A stretch of 64,000 bases of DNA from Paguma larvata (lineage: Eukaryota > Chordata > Mammalia > Carnivora > Viverridae), in NCBI GenBank assembly GCA_030068075.1, contig CM057843.1, positions 37,109,332 to 37,173,331 of the forward strand. The letters are read 5' to 3'. This document shows positions 9,186-20,850 of this stretch, piece after piece. The position numbers were made by a program, and so were the translations under genes. Below the pieces are notes generated by a model. It did not search any database. It saw only the letters and a program-made list of their open reading frames with translations, and had not been told where the DNA came from. Every line of letters begins with the position of its first letter. Positions within the stretch are counted from its first letter, which is position 1.

Positions 9186-11456
9186 AAAAATGAAATGAAC
9201 CTCTGCATGCAAATACTTAGATTTTAAACTTAACTCGTGTAGCAGCTGAGTCCCTCCACTTAAAAATACAGCCTCCCTGAAATCTGTAGAGACAGAATGC
9301 AGACCAGTGAGGCTCCCTGAGACTTGGGGGAGGGGTCAGAGATTGACTGAAAATGGCCAAGAGGAAGCTTTGGGGGTGATGGAAACATTCTAAGACCAGA
9401 TTGCAGTGATGGTTGCACAACCCTACATGTGTACAGAATATAGCAAATATTTACATAAATATAAATATTGCTGAAATTCGGCCAAAAAAAAAAAAAAAAA
9501 CCAGGACATTCGGTTAAATCTGAGTCCCAGTCGCTGTTTTAACTGGCCCCTCTCTCTTCCTTACCAGGCCTGTTCTTCTATCGTGAAAGGGCCGATAATA
9601 GTACCTGCGTTGCGAGGCTCAGGTAACAGAGGGCGGTATCGTGTGGGGCCTGATGGAAGACAACAAAACCGAACAACGGATGTGGCATCCATTGAAGAGC
9701 TTTAAAGATGACATGTGGCCACCCAGGTGTGACACAGTGCTGGGCCTGCTGGGTCATCCAGGTGCCTGGGTCCCGTGCATGCCTTTCAGAGGAGCCGACT
9801 CCCCTTCCCTGGTGCCCTCGTAGTAGAGGATTTTCGGTGTGGGCTTCCATCTGGCAGCCCTTCCATCCTTCCTCTACCTGCGGCTCCGCAGGCTCAGCTG
9901 GGAGAGGCAGCAGGCAACAGACCGGCGCTGGAGCTGGGAGTGCCTTAGTGGAGAGGCAGAGGAAGGGAAAAGTCCTGCCCGTTATCCCTCGCTGGCTTCC
10001 TCCTCGTGATTATCGCTATGGAAACCGAGCTCTTTTTCCTCTTCCCCGCGGCTGCTCGGGGGCGCGCATTGTTGGTGCCATGGCTCAGCGCTCCGAAGTT
10101 CCTTCCTCTTTCCTGTGGCAGAAATGCCACAGCGACCGTTGTCCAAGAACGGCGGCTCACACCTGAAGGGCTGGATCTTGGGAAAAACAATCTCGTTTGA
10201 TTCCCCCGGGGTCGTGGGGGCCCTTCTGGGTAAGCGGAGGCCCGAGAACAATGCAGCCTCCGGGGCTGAGCCCCCCCCCCTCCGCTTTCCCCCTTCCTTC
10301 GGCTTCGCCGGCTGCGGTTGAAAAATGGACTTGCAGGCAGTCGCAGGTAGTATTGTGTTGGTGGCAGAAAACTTAAACTCAGAGTCCCTTCGTGTGGCCG
10401 GAGACTTTGTACAATGGCCAGGCAGATGTGATCGCGGGTAGGGCAGGGTCCCTTCCCCTGCGTGTGGCTCCCCACTCCCGGAGCTCCCCCCACCCCCGCA
10501 AATCTGTTCTTGGAGGGCAGATGCGGAGGGGGGAGGGGGAGATGCAAATGCCTGGGTGATTGGTATTCGGAGGGCAGGCACACTGTGTCATCACTTCCAC
10601 ATTCATGTGAGTTTCAGCGGTTGTCACCTGGGGCTTGGAGAGGGCTGGCTCCGCAGGGGTGGGCCCAGCACTCAGGCCCTTCTTCTTGGGAAGCCAGCGC
10701 CGGGCCCAGAGCACCCTGGGCCCGACCTCACGCACACCATGCCAGCTCCTTGAGGTGAGGACACAGGGCAAGTGATGCGTGGGGACCCCAGAGACAGTGA
10801 AGGAAGCTCCCTGGCCAGGAAGGAGTTGCTGGGACGCTGTCAGGCTCATCAGGCCCTTCTCTGGCGGCCCAGGTAAGTCATGGCCAACCTCAGGGCCCGT
10901 GTCTGGAAGCCGGCCTAAGGGATGGCTGTTCGGCCTCCTCTAGGGGAGGAAGACAGGACTAAGGACACCTTATATTTTATCCTTTCACCGTTCCAGAGGT
11001 GCGCGTGAGGATAATTTTCTGGCGCAACTGATCGTGAAATTATCCGGGAGGGAGACATCCTCTAGCATGATGTTCGAAACCCCCTCTTTACCTCCATGAC
11101 CCTTCCTAGGCCTCCGACCGTTTCTCTTCACTTTCCACCTAGAATGTCCCATTTAGGGGAACATGTTTGTCCATGGGGGAAGATCTCCAAGTTTTTTCCA
11201 GACTCTAAGTAGCAGGGTGAATATGCAGATTTTATTTTTTTTGTCAGTGGAGTGGCCCCAACCGCTAGATCCCAAGAGGGCCCCCAGCATTAAGGGGAAG
11301 TAGACGGTGACAGACGTGGTCTTGCCAAATGCCTGCAGAGCAGCTCCGGTCACCTCTTCCTTTTAGCACAAGACACTGAGCCTCTTGGAGGAGAGCACTC
11401 GGGCTCTCCCTGATTTGCTCTGTGCCCGTGGGACCAGCGGACACGCAGGACTTTCA
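9186..11456. other. Intergenic stretch with CpG-richer block
   Basis: No gene supported. The block 9960-10330 is rich in CpG and carries several GGAA cores on the minus strand (GAAGTTCCTTCCTCTTTCCT near 10096). Overlapping open frames of 150-212 codons there are proline- and arginine-rich and out of step with each other, as expected for GC-rich DNA. A CT-rich/GC-rich stretch continues to 10860. Confidence 0.45.
9960..10330. promoter_or_regulatory. CpG-richer block, possible distal regulatory element
   Basis: The local density of CG dinucleotides is visibly higher than in the neighbouring kilobases. Clustered ETS-type cores suggest a possible enhancer or unannotated promoter about 14 kb upstream of PECAM1. 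Function is inferred only. Confidence 0.3.
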
Positions 11457-11643
11457 GGGCGCCTGGGTGGCTCAGTCAGTTAAGTGTCCAACTCTCAGTT
11501 TCCGCTCAGGTCACGGTCTCGAGGTTTCGTGGGTTCGAACCCTGAGCAAAGCCTGCTTGGGATGGAGTCTCCCTTTCTCTGCCTCTCCTCTACTCACACT
11601 GTCTCTGTCTCTCTCCAAATAAATAAACTTAAAAAAAAAAAAA
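11457..11643 (+). mobile_element. Felid tRNA-Lys SINE
   Basis: Sense copy with a shortened middle. An imperfect duplication is visible: GCAGGACTTTCA before, GCAGGCTTTCA after a GA-rich tail. Confidence 0.88.
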
Positions 11644-11824
11644 GAGAGAGAGAGAGCAGGCTTTCACGTAATGCTCAGCTTCCCTGTCACCACCCCAAGG
11701 GAGTCACTCCACACAAGACCTCAGGAGACCTGGAGGGTTCAAGGCCATAGGGGCCGCCCAATGTGTGTCAGAGAGCAGCCATCCAGAGGTCGAATCCCTC
11801 AGTGACAGGGAACTGGTCCGTTTT

Positions 11825-12460
11825 TTAAAACACAGAGATTTTGATTGAGATAAGAGTAGGTTCACAGGCGTTCGTAACAAAACATATAGAGAGAACCCTG
11901 CCCACGTTGCCTCCTTTCTCCTAATGGTCACGTTTTGCAAAGCTACAAGATGATATCGCAAGCAAGGCATCAACACTGATGCCACCCACGGTCTTATTTC
12001 GTCTTCCCATTTTCTCCTGTACTTTGTGTCTGGGTGTGTCAAATCCTGTGCCGCCTCGTCACCCAAGTAGGCTGGTGGATCTGCCGCCACAGTCAGGTAC
12101 AGACCCGCTTCCCTCCCAGCCCCCACCCCCAACCTCTGGAAACCCCTAATCTGCCCTCCAGTCAAGACATATTGTTACTTTGTTTCTTTTTTTTATTTTG
12201 TTACTTTAAAAATGTCATGGAGGTAGGATCACATTCTGGGAGATTGGCTTTTTTCCGCTCAGCGTATTTTCCCGGGATTCGTGCAGTTTGTTGTTAATAG
12301 TTTGTTCCTTTTTATTGCTGACGGATATTCGAGAGTATGGATATACTATTATTTAACCATTCACCCACTGAAGGACCTCTGGGCTGATTGCAGCTTTTTT
12401 GGAAAAGCTGGAATTATGAATAGCTGTGAACATTCATGCACAGATATTTGGGTGAACACA
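11825..12460 (-). mobile_element. Old L1M, antisense
   Basis: Reads like the reverse complement of an old L1 3' region: TTTTGATTGAGATAAGAG at the start, CCAGTCAAGACATATTG, then CATTCACCCACTGAAGGACC. Diverged and without open frames. It is broken by the SINE that follows. Confidence 0.55.
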
Positions 12461-12468
12461 TGCTTTTT

Positions 12469-12660
12469 TTTTTTTTTTTGAGAGAGAGAAAGAGAGCGCA
12501 CCAGCAGGGGAGAGACAGAGAGAGAGAAAGAGGGAGGATCCCACGCCCAGGCTCCATGCCTCGTGAGGAGCCCGATGCAGGGCTCGATCTCACAACTGTG
12601 AAATCATGACCCGAGCTGACATCGAGAGACGCTCAACTGACTGAGTCACCCAGGTGTCCA
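12469..12660 (-). mobile_element. Felid tRNA-Lys SINE
   Basis: Antisense copy with an 11-bp duplication ACATGCTTTTT at 12458-12468 and 12661-12671. Confidence 0.88.
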
Positions 12661-12708
12661 ACATGCTTTTTATTTCCCTGGGCAGGTGGTGTCTTTTTAA
12701 ACAGCTCT

Positions 12709-12845
12709 CGTTAGATCTCATGGTTCATGAGATCGAGCTTGGGATTCTCTCTCTCTCCCTCTCTCTGCCCCCCCCCCACCCCGGGCTCATGCTGGCGCTT
12801 GCGTGTTCGCTCTCTCTCAAAATAAATAAACATTAAAAAAAAAAG
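12709..12845 (+). mobile_element. 5'-truncated SINE with target duplication
   Basis: Lacks the tRNA head and starts in the B-box region (ATCTCATGGTTCATGAGATC). Flanked by TAAACAGCTCT at 12698-12708 and 12846-12856, so the truncation happened at insertion. Confidence 0.88.
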
Positions 12846-13286
12846 TAAACAGCTCTAATGAAAGCAAATCGCTGATGTTTGTGAGAGATCCACTTAGAAA
12901 GCCCCGCGTGTTCTCACCTTCTCAGTATCGGAAATGTTTACACAGGCTCCCGGCTTGGTCCTGAATCCCATGAATCTCATGTCTGTCCGTTAGCACAGTT
13001 TCCTGTGCGTGTTCTCATACCCCAGCTTGGCTGCCTTTTTTATTTGTGTGCATCTATTTATTTTAATTTTGTTTAATCAGGCAATGAAGCTAGAAACAAA
13101 CAGGAAACATCAAGACAGTTGTGTAGAAGAAATTGAAGGATTACATCCTAGACTAACCTCGGTAAATAAATATTTCGGGCTCTGTGTTCTTCACCTTTTT
13201 CAGACTCTGACCCTTTTGGTCTTTGTCCCAAGCCAAAGGTTTTCCCATCGTGGGACATTTCAAGAAGCCCTGAAATGTTTTTCTTC

Positions 13287-13514
13287 TTTTTTTTTTAACT
13301 AAAAAAAATTATTTATTTATTTACTTTTGAGAGAGAAAGAGGGAGCATGAGCAGGGGAGGGGCAGAGAGAGAGAAGGAGACACAGAATCTGAAGCAGGCT
13401 CCAGGCTCTGAGCTGTCAGTTCAGAGCCTGACGCAGGGCTTGAACCCATGAACAGTGAGCTCCTGACCTGAGCTGAAATCGGACGCTTCACCGACTGAGC
13501 CCCCCAGGCGCCCC
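13287..13514 (-). mobile_element. Felid tRNA-Lys SINE
   Basis: Antisense full-length copy. Duplication TGAAATGTTTTTCTTC (13271-13286) and TGAAGTGTTTTTCTTC (13515-13530). Confidence 0.92.
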
Positions 13515-13539
13515 TGAAGTGTTTTTCTTCCAGAGGCAT

Positions 13540-13665
13540 TTGTGCAAGGAGTTCAGGCCTTGCAGTCGGCCATCCAACTCTCCAACAGACTTTACCACTT
13601 AAACGGGCTGTGGGACCTTGGGCAAGCACACTAACCTCTCTGAGAGTCTTGTTTTTCTCCTGAAA
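13540..13665 (-). mobile_element. MIR
   Basis: Antisense MIR: GGGACCTTGGGCAAGCACAC then TAACCTCTCTGAGAGTCTTG. Confidence 0.65.
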
Positions 13666-14499
13666 CACCCCTCTCCAAGTCAATTAGCAGAAACCGCTCT
13701 TCCAGTCAATTCGAAATAATGCAGGGCTCCCCTGAAGGTCGTTTGAAGAGGACTTAGAGGGGAGAATCCCACTTCCCGGAGAAAGTCCCGGTCCTGAGGC
13801 CTTCTCGCTCAAAATCAAGTCCAGGCCCGCCCTCCTGAAGTCAGCGAATCAGTCTTGCTCTGCCTCCCTCACTCCCAGATGGGCTCCTTTCTTCTTGAGT
13901 TCTGTGTGTCACATCTGGGACTTCTGTCATTCTGCCGCCCTCGCTGGCGCCACCTGAGACCGTGAGCTCTTGGGCTGCATTTTCTTTTTGTTTTGGTTCC
14001 TGTCGTGGTTGCCGTGCAGGTGGTCAGACAGAGCTGCTCAGGTTTCTACAGTGGGGACACAGGTGCATGTTCGTTGCTCCGCGAACAACTTCGTGGCCCT
14101 TCCTGGCCTCGAGCCGGAACTGTGATCCCAGCCCACAAGCAAGAGGCCGCTTAACCACCTCCGCAATGACAACAGCTTTCTTCTTTCCTTTCTCTTTGTC
14201 TTTAACCCTGGCAATCAGCAGGAATACTGCTCTGACCCACGGGGCGTTGGTTTTGACAAATATTTGCCTTCTCAGGAGCTTATTTATCAGTGAAATGAAG
14301 GAATGTTTAACAGGTACGCTGTCCTCCTAGAGAGAGAAGGGGTGGCTCACGTGGCCGCGGGAGTCCCTGGGGAACTGGCCCGCACACTTGCCATCTTGCT
14401 GGAGGCTGTGTTTGCCCAACATCGGCTCAGAGGATTCTCCCCAGCCCTCTAGAAACATCTCCCTCCCGCGGCTGTCTTTAAAAACCTTCACACCTGGGT
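13666..14499. other. Intergenic stretch, no gene
   Basis: No young repeat and no supported coding signal. A 122-codon open frame (13962-14330) has no recognisable features. Confidence 0.4.
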
Positions 14500-14624
14500 G
14501 GGCACCTGGGTGGCTCAGTCGGCGGAACGTCCGACTTCAGCTCAGGTCACGATCTCACGGTTTGTGGGTTCGAGCGCCGCACCCGGCTCCGTGCTGGCAG
14601 CTTGGAGCCTGGAGCCTGCTTCAG
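14500..14624 (+). mobile_element. SINE lacking its 3' half
   Basis: Head through GAGCCTGGAGCCTGCTTCAG is present, then unrelated sequence; the CT-rich part and tail are absent. It lies about 85 bp before an opposite-strand SINE. Confidence 0.8.
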
Positions 14625-14709
14625 TGGTCTCTGGGAACTAAGATCAGAAGTTTAACTTTCTTCTTCTTCTTTTTTTAATCTTTTATAATGTTTATTTATT
14701 CTTTTTAAA

Positions 14710-14919
14710 TTTTTTTAATGTTTATTTATTTTTGAGACAGAGAGAGACAGAGCATGAGTGGGGGAGGGGCAGAGAGAGAGGAAGACGCAGAATGTGAAGC
14801 AGGCTCCAGGCTCTGAGCCGTCAGCACAGAACCCCACGCGGGATTCGAACCCACGAACTGTGAGATCATGCCCTGAGCCGAAGTCGGCCGCTTGACTGAC
14901 TGAGCCACCCAGGCGCTCC
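14710..14919 (-). mobile_element. Felid tRNA-Lys SINE
   Basis: Antisense full-length copy. A second AATGTTTATTTATT tail-like motif just before it (14686-14700) suggests a lost neighbour or a duplicated tail. Confidence 0.9.
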
Positions 14920-17306
14920 TGATTAAAAACTCTTCTGATTTAATTGTCCCCCAAGTCACAGACTGCACATACTTCACAAGGGCTCCAGGTCAGACCTGGC
15001 TGGATGTCTCGCTGAGATTGTATGGTGTTGACAATCTAGTAACCCTGACAACAAAAGAAGCGAGGTGTGACCGGCACGACTCATTTTTAGAAGAGCCTTG
15101 CCAGTTTCCGGGCGTCTCCAGCTCTTGCCTGGAAGCCGCGAGTGCCCTCTGGCCACCCCTGTGAGAGTTCTGACGTGATCTGCACCCGTCTGCTCTCAGT
15201 CCTTGCACTGGGTCCTCCTCCTGGACTGCCTACTTCACGACCCAGGTGTGTCTAGCCCTTAACACCGGGTCTGACCCTTCCTGGATGTGACCCTCACAGG
15301 CAGCTCTATTGGGCCTGGCCCAGACTCCCTGGGCCTCCACCCTTCCCTAAACTCTCGACGGCTGAGGTCTGGGCCCTCTCCATAATTGTGTGTGTTTGTT
15401 TCAACAAGGACTTCGTTGAAGCTCCGTACGCTTCTCGAGTGAAGTGTGAGCCATCTTCCCTCGCTAGGAAAGATGGTAGGGGATACATGGACACAACGTG
15501 AAGATTTTACCTACCTAATAAATAATCTGCTGGAGTTTTATAGAAGGTAGATGTCAAGGGCCCTGTGATCTCTGGTTCTAGGATTCCCTATCTCCCCCAC
15601 CTTTCAAACTCAGGATATTTTCGGGGGTTTCAGGTTAGATACCAGAAGAGAATAAGGTTGCCCTCACACTTCCAACACTTGGAGGCCCAGCCCGGGCCCA
15701 GCACGCACCTGCCTGGCCAAAACAGTGGAGAGGAGAGGACTCTAGGAGGCAGCGTATTTGCAGGAACCGCTGGTTCCTCTCAAAGCAGGCGATGGAGGGA
15801 TTGGCTGAGAACCGAGAAGAGAACCCCCTTGCGGCCCCGGCTCAGGCAGTTCCCGGCTTCTGCTTTCTCCACAGCTCCCCCAACCAGACTTCCTGTTCAA
15901 ACTGAGGTGATGGTTGGTCACAAGGAGTCGACCTACACTTCTGCCAGTCCCATGAGAAGGGACAACGCGCTACACATACGCTGGACTGAGAGCCGTCCCG
16001 GTTGGTAATGTTTTAAATATTTTCAAGTGTTTTTCTCTCTTGAATCCCCAGAGCCTGTGTGCCCAAGAGGACAAACTGTCAAGGGACGGTAGGAGCAGCC
16101 GTCGGCCAACATCGCCGTCTCTTCCCTCTCTTCCCTTCTGTGTTTTCGGTTACTTCTCCTCAGTCTCTAACATTAAAATATTGGGAGAAGGATGGATTTC
16201 TAGAGCCTAATGCTTTAGGGTTAGGGAGACAGTTTGGAGAAATGGGGGTCCTTTTCCTGGGCAAAGGGAGGCTCTGGCTCTCATAGAGGGGGGATCTACA
16301 GGCACTGATGGGGTGACATGAGGATGGGGACACCGTGCCTGCCAGGAAGTCCCCCAAAAGAGGGGGCTTCGCTCCATTAAGAATGCCTTTAAGTTCTAGA
16401 CCGTGGGCTTAAAAATAACGCCTGCACACAGACAGCTGCCTGCTGAGACCCACGTGCCGGGAAGGGAAACTGCCCAGACTTCCCCCTGAGAGTAAGGGGC
16501 TCAGCTCAAAGCTGGGAGCCTGGAGAAACTTGGGGCTCAGTTACAATCTCGGCCTCCTTGCCGATAAAGGGCTTGTCGGGGTTGAGCAGAGAACCTAGTC
16601 CGTGTTTGCCAGACTGCTTTTTTGAGTACATTTAGTCTTTGCTCAACCGCCAAGTTAAAAACAAACTTCTGGATCCAAACCCGATAAGCTGGAAACTGCC
16701 TGTACTTTAAACCAAAGTCCCTCTTTGTATCTAAAAGCCATGCTACTGATCTCTAGATAAACCATGACCATTCTCCCCGCCCCCACCCCCTGCCCCTACC
16801 ACCTCCCCCACACACATTCGCCAAGAGTTGTTCCTGGCAGGGTAATTTTTCCTTGAACTTATGATAAACCTGTTAGGGTTTCCTCATTTCAGCAAAGTTC
16901 ACTTCACCTTGGAAAGAAAGGACAGCAAAAGGAGAGTGAAGACAAAAAATATATTCCCTTATTTATGATTGTTATCGTTACCCCTGCTGCCCGGATGGCA
17001 TTGAGAGTGCTCCCCCTCTAACGGATGTATAGTTTGCTCGTGCTTCTGGACTGGGTCAAGGCACCTATGACATCGTCATGAGGAAGCCTCATGTCCTCAC
17101 GGAGATGTGTGGGATACATGATAGCAGCGGAAGGGGATTTGTAGCCTCCTGAACATTTATATCAAAAGAATTTTGATTAAGGTCAGCCTGGGGCAAGTCT
17201 CCTGTAGCGTGCCATAGGGCTCTACCTTCATTCCTCTACCGAATATTTTTATTAATGACTTGAATGAGAACGCTGCTGACCTTCTGATATAATTGTGGAT
17301 GATTCA
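14920..17306. other. Intergenic stretch, no gene
   Basis: About 2.4 kb with no young repeat. Open frames of 60-147 codons look like chance. No splice-linked coding signal was seen on either strand. Confidence 0.45.
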
Positions 17307-17529
17307 GGGGCGCCCGGGTGGCTCAGTCAGTCAAGCATCTAACTTTGGCTCAGGTCGCCATCTCACGGTTTGTGAGTTCGAGCCCCGCATCTGGCTCTGG
17401 GCTGACAGCTCAGAGCCTGGAACCTGCTTCGGATTCTGGGTCTCCCCCTCTCTCTGCCCCTCTCCTGCTTGCACTCTCTCTGTCTCTCTGTCTCTCTCAA
17501 ATAACTTTAAATAAAACTTAAAAAAAAAT
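17307..17529 (+). mobile_element. Felid tRNA-Lys SINE
   Basis: Sense full-length copy starting GGGGCGCCCGGGTGGCTC, tail AAATAAAACTTAAAAAAAA. Inserted into old L1 sequence. Confidence 0.9.
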
Positions 17530-18340
17530 AACAGCTTATGGAGATGTGTTTCACACACCATACCATCGGTTTCTAGCGTACGAGTCAATGGTCTTTAGTC
17601 TATTGGCAGAATTGTGCAACTATCATCACACCCAACTTTTAGAATGTGTTGGCTTAAGTAGGCTTCACGCCCGGCACAGAGCCCAATGTGGGGCTTGAAC
17701 TCCCAAGCCTGACGTCAAGACCAGAGCTGAGATCACAGGTGGGTGCTTAACTGACGGAGCCACCCAGGCGCCCCATCTTTCAGACCTTTGTAATCACCCC
17801 GACGAAGAACCCTCACACCCATTCATAGTCGCTCTTATTTCCCTTAGCTCCCCCGGCCTTAGGAAACTACTAAGCTACTTCTCTCTATATATAGATTTGC
17901 CTACTTTGGTCATTTCGTATAAACAGAATCACATACATGTGGCCTTTCCTGTTTGGTTTCGTTTACTTAGCGTGACGTTTCCAAGGTTCAGCCATACTAT
18001 AGCACGTACCGATCCTTCATTGTTTTTGCTGCCAAATCATCTTCTATTGTATGGATCACACCACGTTTTATTTATCCATTCGTCAGTTGATAGATATTTG
18101 AGTCCCTTCTGCTTTTGGGGTATCATCCGTAATCCTGCTCTAAACATCCGCATACAAGTATTTTGTGGAAACGTGTTTTCATTTCCTTTGGAATAAATGA
18201 ATTCATTACCTAAGAATGGAATTGCTACCGGGTCACGTGGCAACTCGAGTTTTTAAAGTTTCCAATGCGGCTGCATCATCTTCCAATCCCGCCAGCAACG
18301 TCCGAGGTTCCAGCTTCTCTGGCCTCACCAGGATTTATTA
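17530..18340 (-). mobile_element. Old L1M, antisense, interrupted by a SINE
   Basis: The reverse complement of an old L1 3' region: GTGCAACTATCATCACACCC before the inner SINE (17651-17775), then GTAATCACCCCGACGAAGAA and onward to about 18340, including TTATCCATTCGTCAGTTGAT. Confidence 0.65.
17651..17775 (-). mobile_element. Older short carnivore SINE
   Basis: Antisense AAGTAGGCTTCACGCCC to GAGCCACCCAGGCGCCCC; a shorter CAN-SINE type without the long CT-rich part. Confidence 0.78.
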
Positions 18341-18407
18341 TTGTCTTTTTTTTTTTTTTTTTGGTTTTATTTTATTTGATTATTTTTCTTTTTATTAAAT
18401 GTTTATT

Positions 18408-18600
18408 GGGGCGCATGGGCGGTTCAGTCGGTTGAGCGTCCGACTCTTGATTTCGGCTCCAGGCATGATCTCACAGTTTGTGAGATCGTGCCCCCCATCA
18501 GGCTCTGCTTTCACAGTGCGGAGCCTGGCTTGGGACTCTCTCTCCCTCTCTGTCCCTTCTCCTGTCTCTTTCCACCTCCACTCTTCTTTCCCTACCCCAC
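18408..18600 (+). mobile_element. Felid tRNA-Lys SINE, diverged
   Basis: Head GGGGCGCATGGGCGGTTCAG and B-box are recognisable. The 3' part is CT-rich but lacks the AATAAA tail. Confidence 0.8.
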
Positions 18601-18937
18601 TCCTAGCTTCTCAGGAAAAGCACTTCTTGAGGTGATTACAGCGGTGATGTTTTCTCTGTGGTTAATGAATTGCTGTGTTACGGGTTTGTGCCATTTCCCT
18701 GGTATTTAAAGGCAGAAGCACGGAATGTAGAAACTACTCTGGTCTCCTTCAGTTTCCTTTTACCAAGAAGAGGAAGAAGAAGCAATGCTATAAGGAGAAA
18801 TGGAGTTTCTTAATTACTAAACAGCTAAAACAGTTTGTGGAACTTTTTTTTTTTTTTGGATTATGGAGTCCACCGAGGACAAAGGGCTGGCAGAGGGGAG
18901 AGATACCCGAGGGCCACGCACATAAAAAGCCACTCAA

Positions 18938-19148
18938 GGGGCGTCTGGGTGTCTCAGTCGGTTGAGCAGCCGACTTCAGCTCAGGTCATGATCTCGCGGT
19001 TTGTGAGTTCGAGCCCCGCGTCGGGCTCTGTGATGACAGCTCAGAGCCCGGAGCCTGCTTCGGATCCTGTGTCTCCCTCTCTCTCTGCCCCTCTCCTGCT
19101 TGTGCTCTGTCTTTCTCACTCTCAAAAATAAATAATAAAACATTAAAA
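18938..19148 (+). mobile_element. Felid tRNA-Lys SINE
   Basis: Sense full-length copy. Duplication AAAAAGCCACTCAA (18924-18937) and AAAAAGTCACTCAA (19149-19162). Confidence 0.92.
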
Positions 19149-19171
19149 AAAAAGTCACTCAATTGATAAAT

Positions 19172-19364
19172 TGTTTTAATATTTATCTTTGAGAGAGAGA
19201 GAGCTTGTGAGCAGGAGAGGGGCAGAGAAGAGGGGGACAGACGATCCGAAGCAGGCTCTGTACTGACAGCAGAAAGCCCGGTGTGGGGCTCGAACGCACG
19301 AACTGTGAGATCATGACCCAAGGTGAAGTCTCATGCTTAACCGACTGAGCCACCCAGGCGCCCC
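19172..19364 (-). mobile_element. Felid tRNA-Lys SINE
   Basis: Antisense copy ending GAGCCACCCAGGCGCCCC. AATTGAT occurs on both sides. It sits back to back with the previous SINE, so the two can pair as an inverted repeat. Confidence 0.9.
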
Positions 19365-20037
19365 TTAATTGATGGTTTTTAAAAAGCTGAACTAGAAAAC
19401 ATTCCATTTATATATTTTTTATTTTTAATAAGACATTCAGACTTTACAAATAAAGAGTAAGGAGCGCAATCATCTTTGCGATGGATACAATAAATGAGGG
19501 AGAATATACCCTCCAGTTCTTACCTCTGGGAGTGGGGGTGGGGTGGCGAGGAGAAGTGGAAGAGATCGCTGGGAGAACTAGAAAGAGCGGTTCCCACAGA
19601 GAGCGAGAGGGAGACAGACCCGAAGAGAGTCCCCACAGAGGGTGGGGAGGCTGTCCTGTGAAGGCTCAGCCTCATGTTGACTTGGCTCCCGGGGCCTCAG
19701 CACAAGTCACCCTGTCGCAGGGGCGGGGTGGGCACAATGGCCATTCCAAATGATTTCCAACACCTGAGGCCCAGCTTCTGATTTTAGACTTTAATTTCTT
19801 AATTTGATTTTTACTAGGGAATACATCTACACGACTTCAAAACGAAAAAAAGACACACAGTGTATAAGGAAGAGCACACTGGAAACCAGAGAAACGTGGC
19901 TGCTCCTGAAGAGGCATGCCGTGTCCCTGGGCCGGAATACTCGGTGAGGCTCAGATGTGACTTCCGCCCAAGCTGGTTGACAGATTCGATACCGTTCCAG
20001 TCAACCTCTCAGAAGGCCGTTTTTTTAGATAGAAATT
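19365..20037. other. Intergenic stretch, no gene
   Basis: Unique sequence with a purine-rich part at 19545-19640. No gene supported. Confidence 0.4.
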
Positions 20038-20052
20038 GAGAAGTCGATTTTA

Positions 20053-20250
20053 TTTTTTTAAGTTGATGTATTTATTTTGAGACGGAGAGAGAGCACAAAT
20101 GACGGAGGGGCAGAGAGCGAGGCAGCGAGAATCCCAAGCAGGCTCTGTGCCATCACCACAGAGCCTGATGCAGGGCTTGAACTCACAAACTATGAGATCG
20201 TGACCTGAGCCCAAGTCAGAGGCTTAACGACTGAGCCACAAAGGTGCCCC
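20053..20250 (-). mobile_element. Felid tRNA-Lys SINE
   Basis: Antisense copy. Duplication GAGAAGTCGATTTTA (20038-20052) and GAGAAATTGATTTTA (20251-20265). Confidence 0.9.
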
Positions 20251-20306
20251 GAGAAATTGATTTTAAAACGCATAGGGAAGGAAAAAGGGCCTAGAATAGC
20301 CCAAAC

Positions 20307-20850
20307 TGAGACAGAGCAGAGATCGGAGGCCAGTACTCTCAACCCAGACGGCAAAATCCAGCGTTGCTTGATGGCCGAAACGCAGTGCCTCCTGACTAGC
20401 GTGTCCTGCAGGAACGCCGCAGGAGGCTGCTTACCAAAGAGAGAGTCCGCCACCAAGACTGGTAGAGACTGAACCAAACCAGTCTGCGCTGGGGTGGGTC
20501 CCAGCGCTGAACTTTCACCGACTTTGCCCCTCATTCTAATGCTAAATATCAAGCCGGGTGGAGATTTCACATGCCAATGAGCCAAAGCACGTTCTGTCCA
20601 CTGCGCCTGCGCGCCCAACTTCCGGTACTTCTCCCCGCCTCTCCCTGTTAGACGTCACCCCTTTCCCGCCTCAGCCCCTTTAAAAACTTTCCCTGGCCTT
20701 TGTTCAGAGAGCCAGCATGAACACCCTTTCCTCTGTGCTGGCTCCTTGACCTCCAGCGGAAACCCCAGTAAAGGCCTCGTCGGGAACTCCCAGTTTGGCC
20801 TCTAGTAAATTCCTGTTCCTTGGAGAGCTCGAGGACCCGCGTTGGTAACA
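20307..20850 (+). mobile_element. Probable solo LTR of an old endogenous retrovirus
   Basis: Starts near TGAGACAGAGC and ends TTGGTAACA, so it is bounded by TG and CA. It contains GCATGC-like GC-rich U3 sequence (CTGCGCCTGCGCGCC), a TATA-like TTTAAAAACT at 20679-20688 and AGTAAA motifs downstream. The layout is that of a class I LTR. No internal gag, pol or env sequence is next to it. No target duplication was identified, and family assignment was not possible by eye. Confidence 0.4.

Noticed and set aside
9945..10583. Overlapping 199- and 212-codon frames on the minus strand
   Set aside because: Two different frames are open over the same GC-rich DNA, with low-complexity Pro/Arg content and no recognisable domain; typical of CpG-rich sequence.
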